The notes under the pieces are model-generated. The model searched no databases, was not told where the DNA came from, and worked only from the letters and a program-made list of their open reading frames with translations. Both the position numbers and the translations under genes were made by a program. From Azolla caroliniana (taxonomy: Eukaryota > Polypodiophyta), in the NCBI GenBank assembly GCA_043228905.1, contig JBHGNT010000004.1, positions 13,268,001-13,332,000 on the forward strand: a stretch of 64,000 nt of DNA, in the 5' to 3' direction. Below are positions 1-10,323 of the stretch, piece by piece (positions within the stretch are counted from its first letter, which is position 1; every line of letters begins with the position of its first letter).

Positions 1-134
1 TGCAGTAGTCGGTAGCCACTATTATATACCGATTTCCGGTCCGCATTGCCGGTGGCTTAAAGGGGCCGACAAAGTCTAAGCCCCACTTTTGGAATGGTTC
101 TAATGGCAAGACCGGGTGATGTGGCATCCGGCCT
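1..134 (-). pseudogene. Start of integrase catalytic core of element A (frameshifted)
   Basis: The sequence aligns with the G2 integrase segment at about 23985-24115, where the motif WGLDFVGPFKPP and the following DY..KWVEA are encoded. In A it lies in a different frame from the polyprotein because of a one-base loss near 135. It continues beyond the left edge. Confidence 0.75.
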
Positions 135-3100
135 GCTCCGTGGGTTGGCCCAGTCGTTGACACAGGTCGCATTCCCTGCTATACTTAACGGCATCTCTCA
201 TGGTAGTCGGCCACCATAGTCCGCTCTGCCATATCTTCCGGGCTGTTGTTTCGCCGGCATAATGCCCGCCTGCAATTCCACAGTGGGCTTCCCTCAGGAT
301 CAGATCCTTTTCATCGCTCCGCACTGCTCGCCTCCATACGCCATCTGCCCCCTTGTGATAGAGGGTGTCTCCTACCAAGCAGAAATGTCTGCTCCGTACT
401 GCCATCCTCTTCCGTTCGTCTCGGTCCAGGTTTTCCGGGGGGACTCCGGTGCTCAGGAACTGATGCATTTCGGTTAACCATTTGTCTTCGTCCGCTACGG
501 TGGTCTCCGTTGCCGGTGTCGTCGTGACCTTAAACAGCTCGGCGTCGGGAAATTCGTCCTGTACGCCGTCCCCTGGTTCTCCGGATTCTAGCCTGCTCAG
601 GTAGTCTGCTACCGCATGCTGCACCCCGGGTCGGTGGAAAATGTCGAATTCGAATTCCTGTAATAGCAGCGTCCACCGTGCGAGTTTTCCTGTCAGGGCT
701 GCCTTTGACACCAGGTAGAGTAGTGCCGAGTGGTCAACGTGGAAAGAGAACTTTCGTCCGAGCAGATAGTGCCTGTACTTTGTGACACTGTACACCATTC
801 CTAATGCCTCTCGTTCCGTTGTAGAGTAGTTCCGTTCGGCTTTCGAGAGTTTCCTGCTTGCGTAGTACACCGGCCGATACCATTTCGGTTCCGTGAGTTG
901 CATCAAAACGCTGCCGATTGCTACGTCCGACGCGTCGACGAAGACGTGAAAGCTTTTACTCCAGTCTGGCGGCTGCACCACCGGAGCTTGTGACAGCATG
1001 ACCTTCAACGCTTGGTAGGCTGCCTCCTCCGTTTCTGTCCATTGGAAAGGTACTCTATGTACAGCAACGTGCAATGGTGTCGCAAAGTCGGCAAGGTGCC
1101 GTATCATCCGACTATGCCACCTTATTTGACCAAGGAATCGGCTTAAAGCTTTTGCGCTATTCGGTGCCGGTGCGTCGAGAATTGCTTTTACCTTATCCGG
1201 ATCCACCGCGATTCCTTCTCGACTCACCACGTGGCCTAACAAATTGCCGCTTGCGACTCCAAAGACGCACTTAGCCGGGTTCAGACTTAATCGGTACTCG
1301 CGGCACTTTTCTAAGCATAGTCGTAGGTGATCGAGATGCTCTCCGTGTCGGCTGTAGACGGCGAAATCGTCTAGGAAGACCTGCATAAAACCGGGAATAA
1401 AATCACCGAAGACTTCCATAATTATCCTTTGAAATGTTGCAGGAGCTGTCTTTAATCCGAACATCATCACGACCGCGACGAACACTCCCCATTCCGTCAC
1501 GAACGCTGTTTTCTCTTGGTCGGCCGGGTTCATTCGGATTTGGTTGTAGCCGCTGAATCCGTCCAGGAAGCTGTAAACTTCGTGGCCGGCCACCGCATCT
1601 AGCACTCCGTCCGTGAATGGTAGTGGAAAAGCGTCGGTCACTGTCGCGGCATTTAGTTTCCTGTAGTCCACACATACCCGGATTTTGCCGTTCTTTTTCG
1701 GGACCACCACTATCGGGCTTAGCCAGGTTGCCTGCTTGACTGGTCGGATAAATCCGACCCGGAGAAGCTTGTCAATTTCCTCCTTCACCTTTGCCGCATA
1801 GTTTGGATTCATCCGGTACCGACGTTGAGCGATGGGTTTCGCGTCAGTACTTAGATGAATTTGGTGCTGGTAGAGCTGGGGGTCCAACCCTCGCATGTCT
1901 TCGTATGACCATGCGAACACGTCCTTGAAATCCGTTAACAGTGCTACCATTGCCTGTTTTTCCTCCTTCGGCAATTCCTTCGCGACTTTTACCGGTCGGG
2001 GTTGTTCTGTTGTGCCGAGGTCCACCTCTTCCAGCTGGGATGCTTTCACCCTTTGGGATATCGTCATTTCTCTTTCTAGGGCTTCCTGTGCTTGGCGTAG
2101 TTCCCGGATCGCCACTTTGTCCGGCTCGTCCGGCATTGTGATGTACGGCTCTACTGCTGCCGTGATATCCACCTCAAAAAGTGGGACGATCTGTGGGTGT
2201 TCCTCGAGGTACCGATCAACTTCCTCATCCGGTAAGCCCTCCAACATGTTGATGCTTTCGGCATATAAAGGGGTTGCCTCCTTGCTAGTGAGCACCCGTG
2301 GTTGCGTGGCTACCCGTACCTTTGTTTTCCCTCGTCGGAACGTGATCATATTCTTTTGCCAGTTTTGCTTAATATGCGCCGTTCGCAGCCATGGTCGTCC
2401 TAACAGTAGGGGATATGCGCCTTGTACATTCAGCTCTAGTACCACGGCCGATATTCGGAATACGTGGCCTCCTATTGTTACTTCCAAGTCCCGGATAAGA
2501 CCAGTTGGTCGGACTGAGCTTGTATCCGCCATGCGTAACCAGAAGGGGCATGGTTCCCACTCCTGGATGCCTAGGTCGTCGCATGTCTGTCGACTAATGA
2601 CGTTCACCCCGGAGCCTCCGTCAATAATTGTTCCTGGAATCTCCTTTCCTTTGACGATTGTCGTGATTGCTGGGCTACTGGTATCAACCACCGCTGGGCC
2701 TTCCTCCGGGTTGGAGAAAAATGCCGGTGCCGGCGTCGGCGTCGGTTTGCTCACAGCGGCTTGTAAGTCTGCTGTAAACCGCGGCACCAACTGTAGTAAC
2801 CGTGCCAACGGCAGCACGATCTGACAATCTTGTAGTGCTTGCCATGTCGGGTTTTCTCCTGGCTGTACGATTTCCTCCTCCCTTGGCATATTTTGGTTTC
2901 TTACTTCCGCCGCACCTTGTTCGTTGGCTTCTTTGATCCATTGTGCCGCTTGTTTTCTGATTGCTTCCTGGGCTTCCCATTCGGCGGCCTTCCCCTTCGA
3001 CCGCGTGGTAACCTGCTGTACTTCGGCTGTCACCATGTTGACTGCTGGCTGCTTGTCGGCTGTTTTGCTTGGGCATTGATTACTGTAATGCCCTTCTTTT

Positions 3101-4842
3101 CGGCAGTAATAACAGTACACCCTGTGCGTGTTGCTGGATTCTCCTTTTTCCCATGTTTGGGGAAGGGGCATTCCCCGGCGGTTGTCCTCGGTCTTTTGGT
3201 TCTCCGGTGCCGCTACTGGTTTGTCATTCCTTGTTGCCTCCCGACGCTCCTCTCTACGGAAGAATCCACGCCTTTGGTTCCGTCGGAAATTCCGGTTCCC
3301 TGGCCGCCTTTCTTCTCTGCGTCGCTCGTATTCCGGGGAGTCGTCTCGGTCGTACCGGTCCCGGGGGTAGCTATCCCTTCGGTTCTCCTCTCGGTCATAG
3401 CTGTCGCGTCTTCTATCGGGGTATCTGTCGCCGCGTTCTCGTCGGTAGCGGTCGTCCCTCCGGAATCGATCCTCTTCCGGGTCCCGATTGCGCGGTTCTA
3501 TGTGTCGGACCGGTGCCGCTTGTCGAGTTAACAGGTTATACTCGCATTGGTTCGTTGTGTGGGCGCGAGAATTGCATATCATGCACTGTGCACGCAGGGT
3601 GCAGTCGACGGTCGAGTGCCCCGAATTTAGGCATGTTGTGCATTGTAGGGCTTGTCGGAACCGGAGGTCCTCCTCCTTCGGAAGCGCCTGGTGTAACGCC
3701 CCCATCGGCAAGAAGGAGCTCGTGTTGTCCATTTCCAGGACCCGATCAATGACTTGGTCCATTGTGCTGGTGCTGAAATCGAGGATTCCACACATCGCTC
3801 GAAGTGGGTCTTTTAACGCAGCCAAAAAGACTGCCTTGGCCTCATCTTCGGGTGGTGCTCTTGCTAATTGACTGTGCAAGGTTTGGAAACGAATGATAAA
3901 TTGTGGGACCGTCTCGTTTTCTCCCTGCCGAGTGGTGTAGAATTGTCCGACCAATTCCCTTTGTTCCACTCGTCTATGAAACAAGCGTAAAAACTGGGTT
4001 TTCAATGCCTCGAACGTGGCGAAGCTGCCTGGTAAGTGCTTGTCGTGCCACCGGGCCGCCGGTCCTTCTAATGTCATGCCGAATTCGGTGACTTTGGATC
4101 GGTCGGCCTCGGTCTCCGTCAGTCTCTGGGACACGTGGTTGGCTTCCCATGTTCGCAGGAATGCATACACATGTGCCTCTCCGTCGGGCTCATCCCGATA
4201 CTTTGGGTACGGATACGGCATCGTGTCGTCCCACTGATTCTCCTGCGCTGGTTCCTCCGATGTCGGTCTCCGCTCCTGCGGTTCCTCCGCAGGTGGTGTT
4301 GGTATCCGCTCCTGCGGTTCCTCCGCGGGTGGTGTTGATAACCGCTCCTGCGGTTCCTCCGCGGGTGGTGTTGGTATCCGCTCCTGCGGTTCCTCCGCGG
4401 GTGGTGTTGGTATCCGCTCCTCCCTCCTCGGCGATTGCCGGTCACCGAACTCCAGAGTTATTTCCTCCTCTGGCTCCGATGTTGCTGAGCGATCCGACTC
4501 AAAGGGGTTGTTCTCGTGGCTGCTTTTATATCGGGATCCCACGCTTTCCCCGCTATCCGAATCCGCCTCTAGTGTTGCAAATGCCGCTGCGTCCCCGTCG
4601 CCGCCAGCGAGAGTCTGTAGTAGTGTCTCCGCTTCTTGGAGGCTGGTTATGCTACTGCCTTCGTCGGAAGCTTGTAGAACCTGGAACTGCAGTGCGTTTT
4701 CTGCGATTTGCCGAAGCGTTTTTGAGAATGACCGATCGCGCCGGATCTCGTCGACGGCTTGCTGCAGGTCTTCCCGTCGTCGCTGTCGTTCGGCGTGGCG
4801 TCTCCCTCTTTCGGTGATGTGGTCGTTATTTTGTCTAGACAT
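100..4842 (-). CDS. Gag-Pol polyprotein of gypsy element A
   Basis: This is one long open frame. In order it shows an acidic, proline-rich Gag N-terminus with a 12-residue repeat (about 4271-4414), a retrotransposon Gag domain, two adjacent CCHC knuckles (about 3543-3645), a long Arg/Asp/Tyr-rich stretch, a third CCHC knuckle (about 3073-3114), an aspartic protease with DGGSG (about 2610), reverse transcriptase with VDYRKLN and FLDDF (about 1365), RNase H (HVFVDASD, about 930) and the HHCC zinc finger of integrase (about 165-290). The start is set at MSRQNN after the primer site, because the upstream Met codons lie in the LTR. Compared with G2, one base is missing near 135, which throws the frame into a stop at 100 and cuts integrase off before its catalytic core. 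It is otherwise the best-preserved polyprotein in the window. It makes the capsid and the enzymes for reverse transcription and integration. Confidence 0.9.
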   Translation of the reverse strand: MSRQNNDHITERGRRHAERQRRREDLQQAVDEIRRDRSFSKTLRQIAENALQFQVLQASDEGSSITSLQEAETLLQTLAGGDGDAAAFATLEADSDSGESVGSRYKSSHENNPFESDRSATSEPEEEITLEFGDRQSPRREERIPTPPAEEPQERIPTPPAEEPQERLSTPPAEEPQERIPTPPAEEPQERRPTSEEPAQENQWDDTMPYPYPKYRDEPDGEAHVYAFLRTWEANHVSQRLTETEADRSKVTEFGMTLEGPAARWHDKHLPGSFATFEALKTQFLRLFHRRVEQRELVGQFYTTRQGENETVPQFIIRFQTLHSQLARAPPEDEAKAVFLAALKDPLRAMCGILDFSTSTMDQVIDRVLEMDNTSSFLPMGALHQALPKEEDLRFRQALQCTTCLNSGHSTVDCTLRAQCMICNSRAHTTNQCEYNLLTRQAAPVRHIEPRNRDPEEDRFRRDDRYRRERGDRYPDRRRDSYDREENRRDSYPRDRYDRDDSPEYERRREERRPGNRNFRRNQRRGFFRREERREATRNDKPVAAPENQKTEDNRRGMPLPQTWEKGESSNTHRVYCYYCRKEGHYSNQCPSKTADKQPAVNMVTAEVQQVTTRSKGKAAEWEAQEAIRKQAAQWIKEANEQGAAEVRNQNMPREEEIVQPGENPTWQALQDCQIVLPLARLLQLVPRFTADLQAAVSKPTPTPAPAFFSNPEEGPAVVDTSSPAITTIVKGKEIPGTIIDGGSGVNVISRQTCDDLGIQEWEPCPFWLRMADTSSVRPTGLIRDLEVTIGGHVFRISAVVLELNVQGAYPLLLGRPWLRTAHIKQNWQKNMITFRRGKTKVRVATQPRVLTSKEATPLYAESINMLEGLPDEEVDRYLEEHPQIVPLFEVDITAAVEPYITMPDEPDKVAIRELRQAQEALEREMTISQRVKASQLEEVDLGTTEQPRPVKVAKELPKEEKQAMVALLTDFKDVFAWSYEDMRGLDPQLYQHQIHLSTDAKPIAQRRYRMNPNYAAKVKEEIDKLLRVGFIRPVKQATWLSPIVVVPKKNGKIRVCVDYRKLNAATVTDAFPLPFTDGVLDAVAGHEVYSFLDGFSGYNQIRMNPADQEKTAFVTEWGVFVAVVMMFGLKTAPATFQRIIMEVFGDFIPGFMQVFLDDFAVYSRHGEHLDHLRLCLEKCREYRLSLNPAKCVFGVASGNLLGHVVSREGIAVDPDKVKAILDAPAPNSAKALSRFLGQIRWHSRMIRHLADFATPLHVAVHRVPFQWTETEEAAYQALKVMLSQAPVVQPPDWSKSFHVFVDASDVAIGSVLMQLTEPKWYRPVYYASRKLSKAERNYSTTEREALGMVYSVTKYRHYLLGRKFSFHVDHSALLYLVSKAALTGKLARWTLLLQEFEFDIFHRPGVQHAVADYLSRLESGEPGDGVQDEFPDAELFKVTTTPATETTVADEDKWLTEMHQFLSTGVPPENLDRDERKRMAVRSRHFCLVGDTLYHKGADGVWRRAVRSDEKDLILREAHCGIAGGHYAGETTARKIWQSGLWWPTTMRDAVKYSRECDLCQRLGQPTEQAGCHITRSCH
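4271..4414 (-). repeat. Four 36-bp coding repeats in gag of element A
   Basis: Units begin at 4271, 4307, 4343 and 4379. Each encodes a 12-residue block of the type R(I/L)(P/S)TPPAEEPQE, giving an acidic, proline-rich linker before the Gag core. G2 has a related but diverged E-R-P-P-T-P region at about 28285-28440. Confidence 0.9.
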
Positions 4843-4873
4843 CCATCCCCCGGTTGTCCTCTGCACTCTGCAG

Positions 4874-4891
4874 GAATCGTGGTCGCCAAAA
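4874..4891 (-). promoter_or_regulatory. Putative primer binding site of element A
   Basis: The 18-base block TTTTGGCGACCACGATTC (minus strand) follows the 5' LTR after a few bases and is identical at the same place in G2 (28863-28880). Its position and conservation suit a tRNA primer site. The tRNA could not be assigned. Confidence 0.6.
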
Positions 4892-4894
4892 TAG

Positions 4895-5264
4895 TGTTGT
4901 ATGTATGGCTGGACTAGCCGCAACACAGGTGTCTATCCGACACTTCTCCAAAGGGGTGGTAGGGATAGGATGTTAATACACGCGTATGATAATTACACTT
5001 AAGCACAGACGAAGACAAGATTAATCAGCATAAGCAAAACTATATTAATTCTTCGCGCTTTCATTACAAAACATCGGATCCTTTTATAGGCATCCGGCCA
5101 GATTACAATCGGTGCTCGGTAGGCAATCGTTAACCGAAACCGAATCGGTTCGGATCCGGATCGGTTACAACTACCGGATCCGTCCCTCTAATAATTCTAT
5201 TCCTATTTCTATATTTATCCGATCCGACCTTGCTTTCCCATTTGCCTTCTCTGACCGGCCAACA
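4895..5264 (-). repeat. 5' LTR of gypsy element A
   Basis: On the plus strand it runs from TGTTG to CAACA, a short inverted terminal pair, 370 bp in all. Its inner edge is set by the primer site and its outer edge by return to copia C1 coding sequence. It shares blocks with the 435-bp G2 LTR but is clearly diverged. The partner LTR is outside the window. Confidence 0.8.
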
Positions 5265-5275
5265 CCGCACATCGG

Positions 5276-7100
5276 CAATGTCCCATTCGGGAAAGAAGGC
5301 GAACAAACTTGCATCAAGAATGTCTTGCATGTGCCCACAATAACGAAGAATTTGGTCTCCGTCGGCCAAATCGTGGAGCAAGGCATGCAAGTCCGCTTCA
5401 ACAAAGAAGGATGCTTCATCGAGAAAGATGGCGGACTCATAGCAAAGGGGCAGAGAGACGGTCGAATGTTCATCCTCGATTCGAACGAGGTGAAATCGGC
5501 AATGTACGCTAAAGGTCTCAAAAACGAGACGAACATCGAGTTGTGCACAAAAGAATCGGCCACATCAACCTCTAACGGCTTTGAGCTATGCAAACAAAGG
5601 GAGTCGTCATCAGACTTCCGACATTCGAGTCGACCGAGTATGCGAAGCGTGTCAACTCGGCAAACAACATCGACTCCCATTCCCGAGGGAGAGCTCCGCA
5701 AGCAAAGGCCTCCTCGACGTCATACACTCGGATGTATGGGGACCGGCTCAAACGCCGACGATCGGGGAATGCCGATACTATGTAACCTTCATCGACGACT
5801 ACTCACGCTATGCGTGGATCTACCCAATGAAGAAGAAGAGCGAAGTGTTCTCCCACTTCCAAAAGCTCAAGGGGCAAGTTGAAAAAGAAACCGGTCGGCA
5901 CATTCGATGGCTACGATCGGATGGAGGCAAGGAGTACTTCTTTGACGAATTCACCTCCTACCTCCAAAGTGAAGGCATTCCTAGAGAATTCTCATGCCGA
6001 CACACACTCCAACAAAATGGAGTAGCCGAAAGGAAGAATCAGCAAATACTCGAGGTAGCACACGCCATGATGCATGAGAAGCACATGCCGAATTTCTATT
6101 AGGCCGAAACGGCATACATGGCTGTCTATCTCATGAACCGTGCACCACGAATGGAGTGCATGAGCTAACTCCATATGAGCTCCTTGTCGGAAGGAAGCCT
6201 ATCTTGTCGCACCTCAAGGTGTTCGGAAGCATTGCGAATGTACGCATCCCGAACAAACAACGATAGAAGCCCGACGCAAAGTCGGAGAGATGTATCCTCG
6301 TAGGATATGCGTCCAAGAAGAAGGCGTACAAGTGCTACAACCCATCAACGCAAAAATTTCACGTAAGTCGAGAAGTAGTCTTCGACGAGTACGCATCCTG
6401 GTATGCACCAGAGACCTCTTCGACTCCAACTACACTCGATGCCGATTATGCCGAACAATAGATAGAAGCGGAAGACCAACTCGCGCATATGAACGAAGAA
6501 ATTCCGATTACGGAAAAGCCTGGTGGGCCACAAGAACCCCCATGTGATCCAAGCATGTCGCGGCCAAGTACGAACTTGGACAAAGGCAAAGGTAAGATGC
6601 CCGAATACGAAGTCAACCACACCGACGACAATGATTCGGATGGATCGGCTCCCTCACTAGACAGTGAGTTCGGTGTACCCATCATGCGTACACCTCGAGT
6701 AAAGAAGGCGCTCACATCGACGAGCGAAAAACTTCGACGCTCTTCTAGAGAAAAGAATCATGTTGCTCCGCTCGGCTACAACGAGTATATGGCCCATCAT
6801 TACGCCTTCACGATGAAGGTAGCGGCCGAACAAGAGCCCAAGAGCTCCACCGAAGCGGCTCGTAACCCACGATGGATGGAAGTAGTCAACCTTCACCCAC
6901 ACACTACAAGCATTCGTCACCGACTTGATGGGGAGGAACTGAGATTGCCACGGCGAAAAAAGCCGAAGGCTGGACGGAAGCCGCAAAGAAGTTGACGCCG
7001 AAAGAAACAATACCGGCCATCCAAATCCGAAGCCGATTCAACCGAATCGAAGATCCGAACGTCGAAAGCCAAAGCGGACATCGGATGCCCCATACTTGAC
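5276..7100 (+). pseudogene. Copia C1 pol fragment (GAG-pre-integrase, integrase)
   Basis: The first part reads through CIKNVLHVPTITKNLVSVGQ, the usual copia region between protease and integrase. From about 5650 the frame shifts and gives the integrase zinc finger remnant (CEACQLGKQHRLPF), the core with SDVWGP, TFIDDYSRYAW and RSDGGKEY, and the QQNGVAERKN block near 6015. A TAG at about 6101 interrupts the frame. Downstream pieces carry the usual integrase C-terminal text (LSHLKVFG, about 6200) and an acidic serine-rich linker (about 6490-6700). The segment ends near the first residues expected of reverse transcriptase, and no RT active site is present before the LTR. It is not functional. 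Confidence 0.8.
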
Positions 7101-7112
7101 CTTGAGGGGGCG

Positions 7113-7426
7113 TGTTGAGAGATCAAGCTCAACTTAGTTTAGATAGTTAGTCAACAATGTAACTTCGTAGTTACCTAGATAGAATCTAGTTAGAAGTGTT
7201 GACTATAACTCCTTAAATAGGGTTTTGTACTTGAGTGGGATACATTGTAGATCCACCACTCCATGCTCATTTAATATAGGACTTACACGTTGTACCTATA
7301 TTCTCCTAGCACATGTGCACCCTTGCACATGAAACCTATATATACCTCATTGAAGGTATTTTTGTATTTTGATGATGTTTTATAATATACACTCTAGTTT
7401 ACTCATCCCCCATCTTGTGTTATTCA

Positions 7427-7480
<54 letters not shown>

Positions 7481-7584
7481 TCTCACACACATATCACATA
7501 ATCTTCCACTTATTAACTTAATCAAATAATTAGGTAATAATTATTACTTAATTAATTACCTAATCCATTACCTAATCCTTAACA
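7113..7584 (+). repeat. 3' LTR of copia C1 (end approximate)
   Basis: It begins TGTTGAGAGATCAAG directly after the purine tract and contains TATA-like sequence (about 7212 and 7340) and a long CT run at 7431-7477. The end is placed at TTAACA (7584) to give a TGTT/AACA pair. No second copy is present to confirm it. Confidence 0.6.
7431..7477. repeat. CT microsatellite in C1 LTR
   Basis: About 23 TC dinucleotides in tandem. Similar CT or GA runs sit in comparable parts of the G5, C3, C6 and solo LTRs. Confidence 0.95.
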
Positions 7585-7654
7585 AGGATGATGAGGACAC
7601 GGGCTTGGACTCACACACGGTCCCGAAACTACCATCAGGTAACAGACGATGAGC

Positions 7655-7927
7655 ACACGGGTGAGTGCGCGAGGGAACAATGCCATAGCTGGGTGAACTT
7701 AGACGTCAAGATCCCTGTTTGGTTGTTATACTGTGTTGAGAGAGTGTTGTAATCTCTTCTTCTTGTATATCCACTGTATAGTGAAGATTTGTTCTCCCAT
7801 GATTTTCCCCGTTTAGGGTTTCCACGTAAAACGTACCTTGTTCATTTTGTTGTTTTCGTTTTTCTACGGTACCGTGTATTTCCGATTCGGTGTTCATATT
7901 CATGAATAGGAATAAAAAACCTATCAA
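7655..7927 (+). repeat. 5' LTR fragment of copia C2
   Basis: It matches the right half of the C2 3' LTR (about 30185-30447), from GTGCGAGAGGGAA through GTTGAGAGAGTGTTGTAAT and TTTCCACGTAAAAC to CCTATCA. The U3 part is missing, replaced by the end of the C1 LTR and about 70 bases of unassigned sequence (7585-7654). Confidence 0.8.
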
Positions 7928-7969
7928 ACTCTTATCATATCTTGAGGTGCAAGCATGCAAGGAGGTATG

Positions 7970-8486
7970 AGTGGCTTCGCATGTATGATAGTTCTAAAAT
8001 CTCAGAACTATGTAGACTAGAAATTAAGATGGAACACCTTCTCATAGTCAAAGACCTGTACGAGATAATCGATAGAGCAAAATACCCACGGGGGTATTAG
8101 AGTCTGAATGGAAACGTCTTAACAGAAAGGCAGTGGCCACCATCAGAAAGTGCGTCGATGTAAGTGTCCTTCATCTTGCTGTGAACGACACAAATGCCTA
8201 CGAGAGGCGGCAGAACTTGTTAGGTCTATATGAGAGGAAGAACGTCCTCAACAAAACATTCTTGATGAGAAAGATTGTGACGCTGAAATACAAGGATGTA
8301 GAAAGCATAGTGGAGCATGTAAGCACATTCATGGGGTATGTGAACCAACTAATTGCAACCAAGTTTCGCCTTGAGGATGAAATGCAAGCCATCCTACTAG
8401 TGCGTACCCTATTGGACAGATGGGAGAACCTGGTGGTAACTCTCGGCCCTCGTGTCAACAAGACAAATGGTCTCTTCAAGTGGTAA
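7970..8486 (+). pseudogene. Copia C2 gag fragment
   Basis: Remnant of a copia Gag of the UBN2/RVT2 type. It begins with a degraded N-terminus ending EHLLIVKDLYE (about 8030), has a stop near 8100, and continues as an open frame at 8133-8486 with the typical texts YERKNVLNKTFLMRKIVTLKY and LLVRTLLDRWENLVVTLG. A second stop at 8484 separates it from the zinc-knuckle part. It would have formed the capsid of C2. Confidence 0.8.
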
Positions 8487-8554
8487 AGACAAGCATCTTG
8501 AATGAGGAGACAGGAAAGAAGGGCAAGGGTGTCCTATCCTAGTTGTAGTCAAAC

Positions 8555-9384
8555 TTGACTCAACATACTGGCAGAGGAAGAAATCGGCAAAGAAGTTCAC
8601 AAAGGAGGGACCAGTCCCAAGCCACATCCAAGTCTAGAGATAAGCTAACATGCTTCTATTGTGGAAATCTTGAACACTTCCAAAAGGACTACCGACACAT
8701 GAAGAAGGACAAAGTTGTAGGTAATAATGTTAAACCCAAGAATATTTCTGATGAAAGGGGCACATCAACCGTTGCAACAAGTGCAGAGGAGATCCTGTTC
8801 ATTTGTGTCCAGGCAAGCACAAATCTTGCAAGTGAAGAGTGCACCTGGGTGATCGACTCCGGTACATCCTCCCACATCACTACGTCGAGAGAGTGCTTCT
8901 CGACTTATATAGCTGGGGACCATGGCTATGCAAAGATGGGAGATAATGGGGAATGCAAGATAGTCGGCATTGGAATTGTAAGCCTCATGACATCGACAGG
9001 TTGTCAACTGACTCTGAGAAAAGCTCGACATGTCCCCGATATAAGATTGAATCTGATATCCACCGGATGGTTGGATGATGAAGGCTATAGTAATAGCTTT
9101 CGAAACGGCAAGTGGAACTTCTACCGAGGAAACCTCATAGTTGCCCGAGCACAGAAAGAGGGCACACTGTATATGATGCATGCCCGACTATGCATGTTGG
9201 AAGTGAATGTAGCGGCCGACTCGTGAAAGGAGTGCACTTAGTCGGAAAGCAGAATAGAACAACATTCCACACAAGACAACCAAGAAGAATAGAAATTGCA
9301 CTAGAACTAGTGCACACAGATGTGTGCTATGTAGATGCTCCATCACATCAAGGTGGATAGTACTTCTTAACGTTTATTGACGAA
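8555..9384 (+). pseudogene. Copia C2 zinc knuckle, protease and integrase start
   Basis: The 8555-9226 frame carries a CCHC knuckle with the last Cys changed to Tyr (CFYCGNLEHFQKDYRH, about 8651), the aspartic protease text WVIDSGTSSHIT (Gly-Ala usual, here Gly-Thr) and GAG-pre-integrase text (LRKARHVPDIRLNLIST). Part of the integrase zinc finger is deleted around 9210. The frame at 9227-9357 then gives GKQNRTTFHTR and ELVHTDVCYVD. The reading stops at the insertion point of C3 within the FIDEYS codons, and the rest of integrase resumes at 14274. Confidence 0.8.
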
Positions 9385-9845
9385 TGTAAAAGAATATAAT
9401 GTGTGGAAGCGTGTGTAAAAGACACGGACGGAGTACACAATTGATGTTCGAAAACACAACAGTTCAGTAAATGCAGAGAACACACAGAGTGAGAGAGAGA
9501 GAGAGAGTCAGAGAAACCAGACACAAAATTATACTAAGAGGAATAATGCTCTGTATATACTTCATGTTCAGTGAGCACTTTTTATATGAGCCCTGACGAG
9601 TGGGCTGACACAACTACCATTAGTACTTGAATGCTCATAAATGAGGCTGACACTAATTTTGTGTACACTATTCCTATTTAATGTACTAGAAATATAGTCT
9701 ATTAACGGCCTACCCGAGTCCTTCACGAGACGGCTCTTGGTTCTCGGTCCACACAGCCGATTTGGGTCTCCCCAATCGGTCTTCAACCGATTCGGTTCTC
9801 ATCTTCTTTAGCCGATCGACCGGATTTGAGCTTGCTCGCTCAAGA
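9385..9845 (-). repeat. 3' LTR of copia C3
   Basis: Starts TGTAAAAGAATATAATG and ends at CTCAAGA, next to the purine tract (minus strand GAGGGGGAGT). It contains a short GA run near 9492-9506. It is 461 bp and visibly diverged from its partner. Confidence 0.85.
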
Positions 9846-10323
9846 CTCCCCCTCAAGCTCAACTTGAGGTCCCGCGTATCAGCTTCAGCTGGTTTGTCAC
9901 TCCAGCGTCTTTTCCTAGCGCTCCTTGTCCAGTCTGATCTTGTGTACCACGACTCTTCTAATCCAATGCTTCTCGACTCTTCCGGTTCGATGCTTCTCGA
10001 CTCATCTGGTTTTGCGCACCTCTACCTCTATGATCGGCTTGTCTGCTATCTTGGCCCTTATCATCTTCTTCGTTGTTGTCGTGTAGGCGCCTCTTGACCT
10101 GTCATCTCCTCCATATTGGTGTCAACTTCATGTACCCTTCTTCCATGGTGGCCCATCGATTGGGCTCTTCCAAATCAAACATTTAGATTGAATTGGCTGA
10201 CTCCGATTCATTTCGACTCTTTACCGAATTGACTGACTCCGATTCATCAACTTCCAGATCCTTCACGACATCTAACCATGTCTTGGTCTTGGTCTTCACT
10301 CGGTTGACTCTGTCCTCCTCGAC

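Larger units (their letters stand above)
1..5264 (-). mobile_element. Ty3/gypsy element A, left part outside window
   Basis: Non-chromoviral Ty3/gypsy element read on the minus strand. Its 5' LTR is at 4895-5264, followed leftwards by a primer-site-like segment, gag-pol and the start of the integrase core, which runs off the left edge. It interrupts the copia element C1: codons of a copia GAG-pre-integrase domain begin directly after the LTR at 5265. The encoded proteins are close relatives of those of G2 (19395-29319), so both belong to one family. The 3' LTR and any downstream extra ORF would lie outside the window. Confidence 0.9.
5265..7584 (+). mobile_element. Copia element C1, 3' part
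   Basis: Ty1/copia remnant on the plus strand. Its left portion is separated by insertion of element A. It contains GAG-pre-integrase and integrase remnants, a purine-rich tract (TTGAGGGGG) and a 3' LTR. Reverse transcriptase and RNase H are largely missing, so a big internal deletion has joined the region before RT to sequence near the 3' end. Confidence 0.8.

Noticed and set aside
1895-2824. Long plus-strand open frame of 309 codons
   Set aside because: It lies antisense to the protease region of element A, is Ser/Thr/Cys-rich without motifs, and is a shadow of the real frame.
2839-3752. Several plus-strand open frames over 200 codons
   Set aside because: They are antisense to the Arg/Asp-rich and knuckle region of gag in element A; composition bias keeps stops out of the complementary frames.
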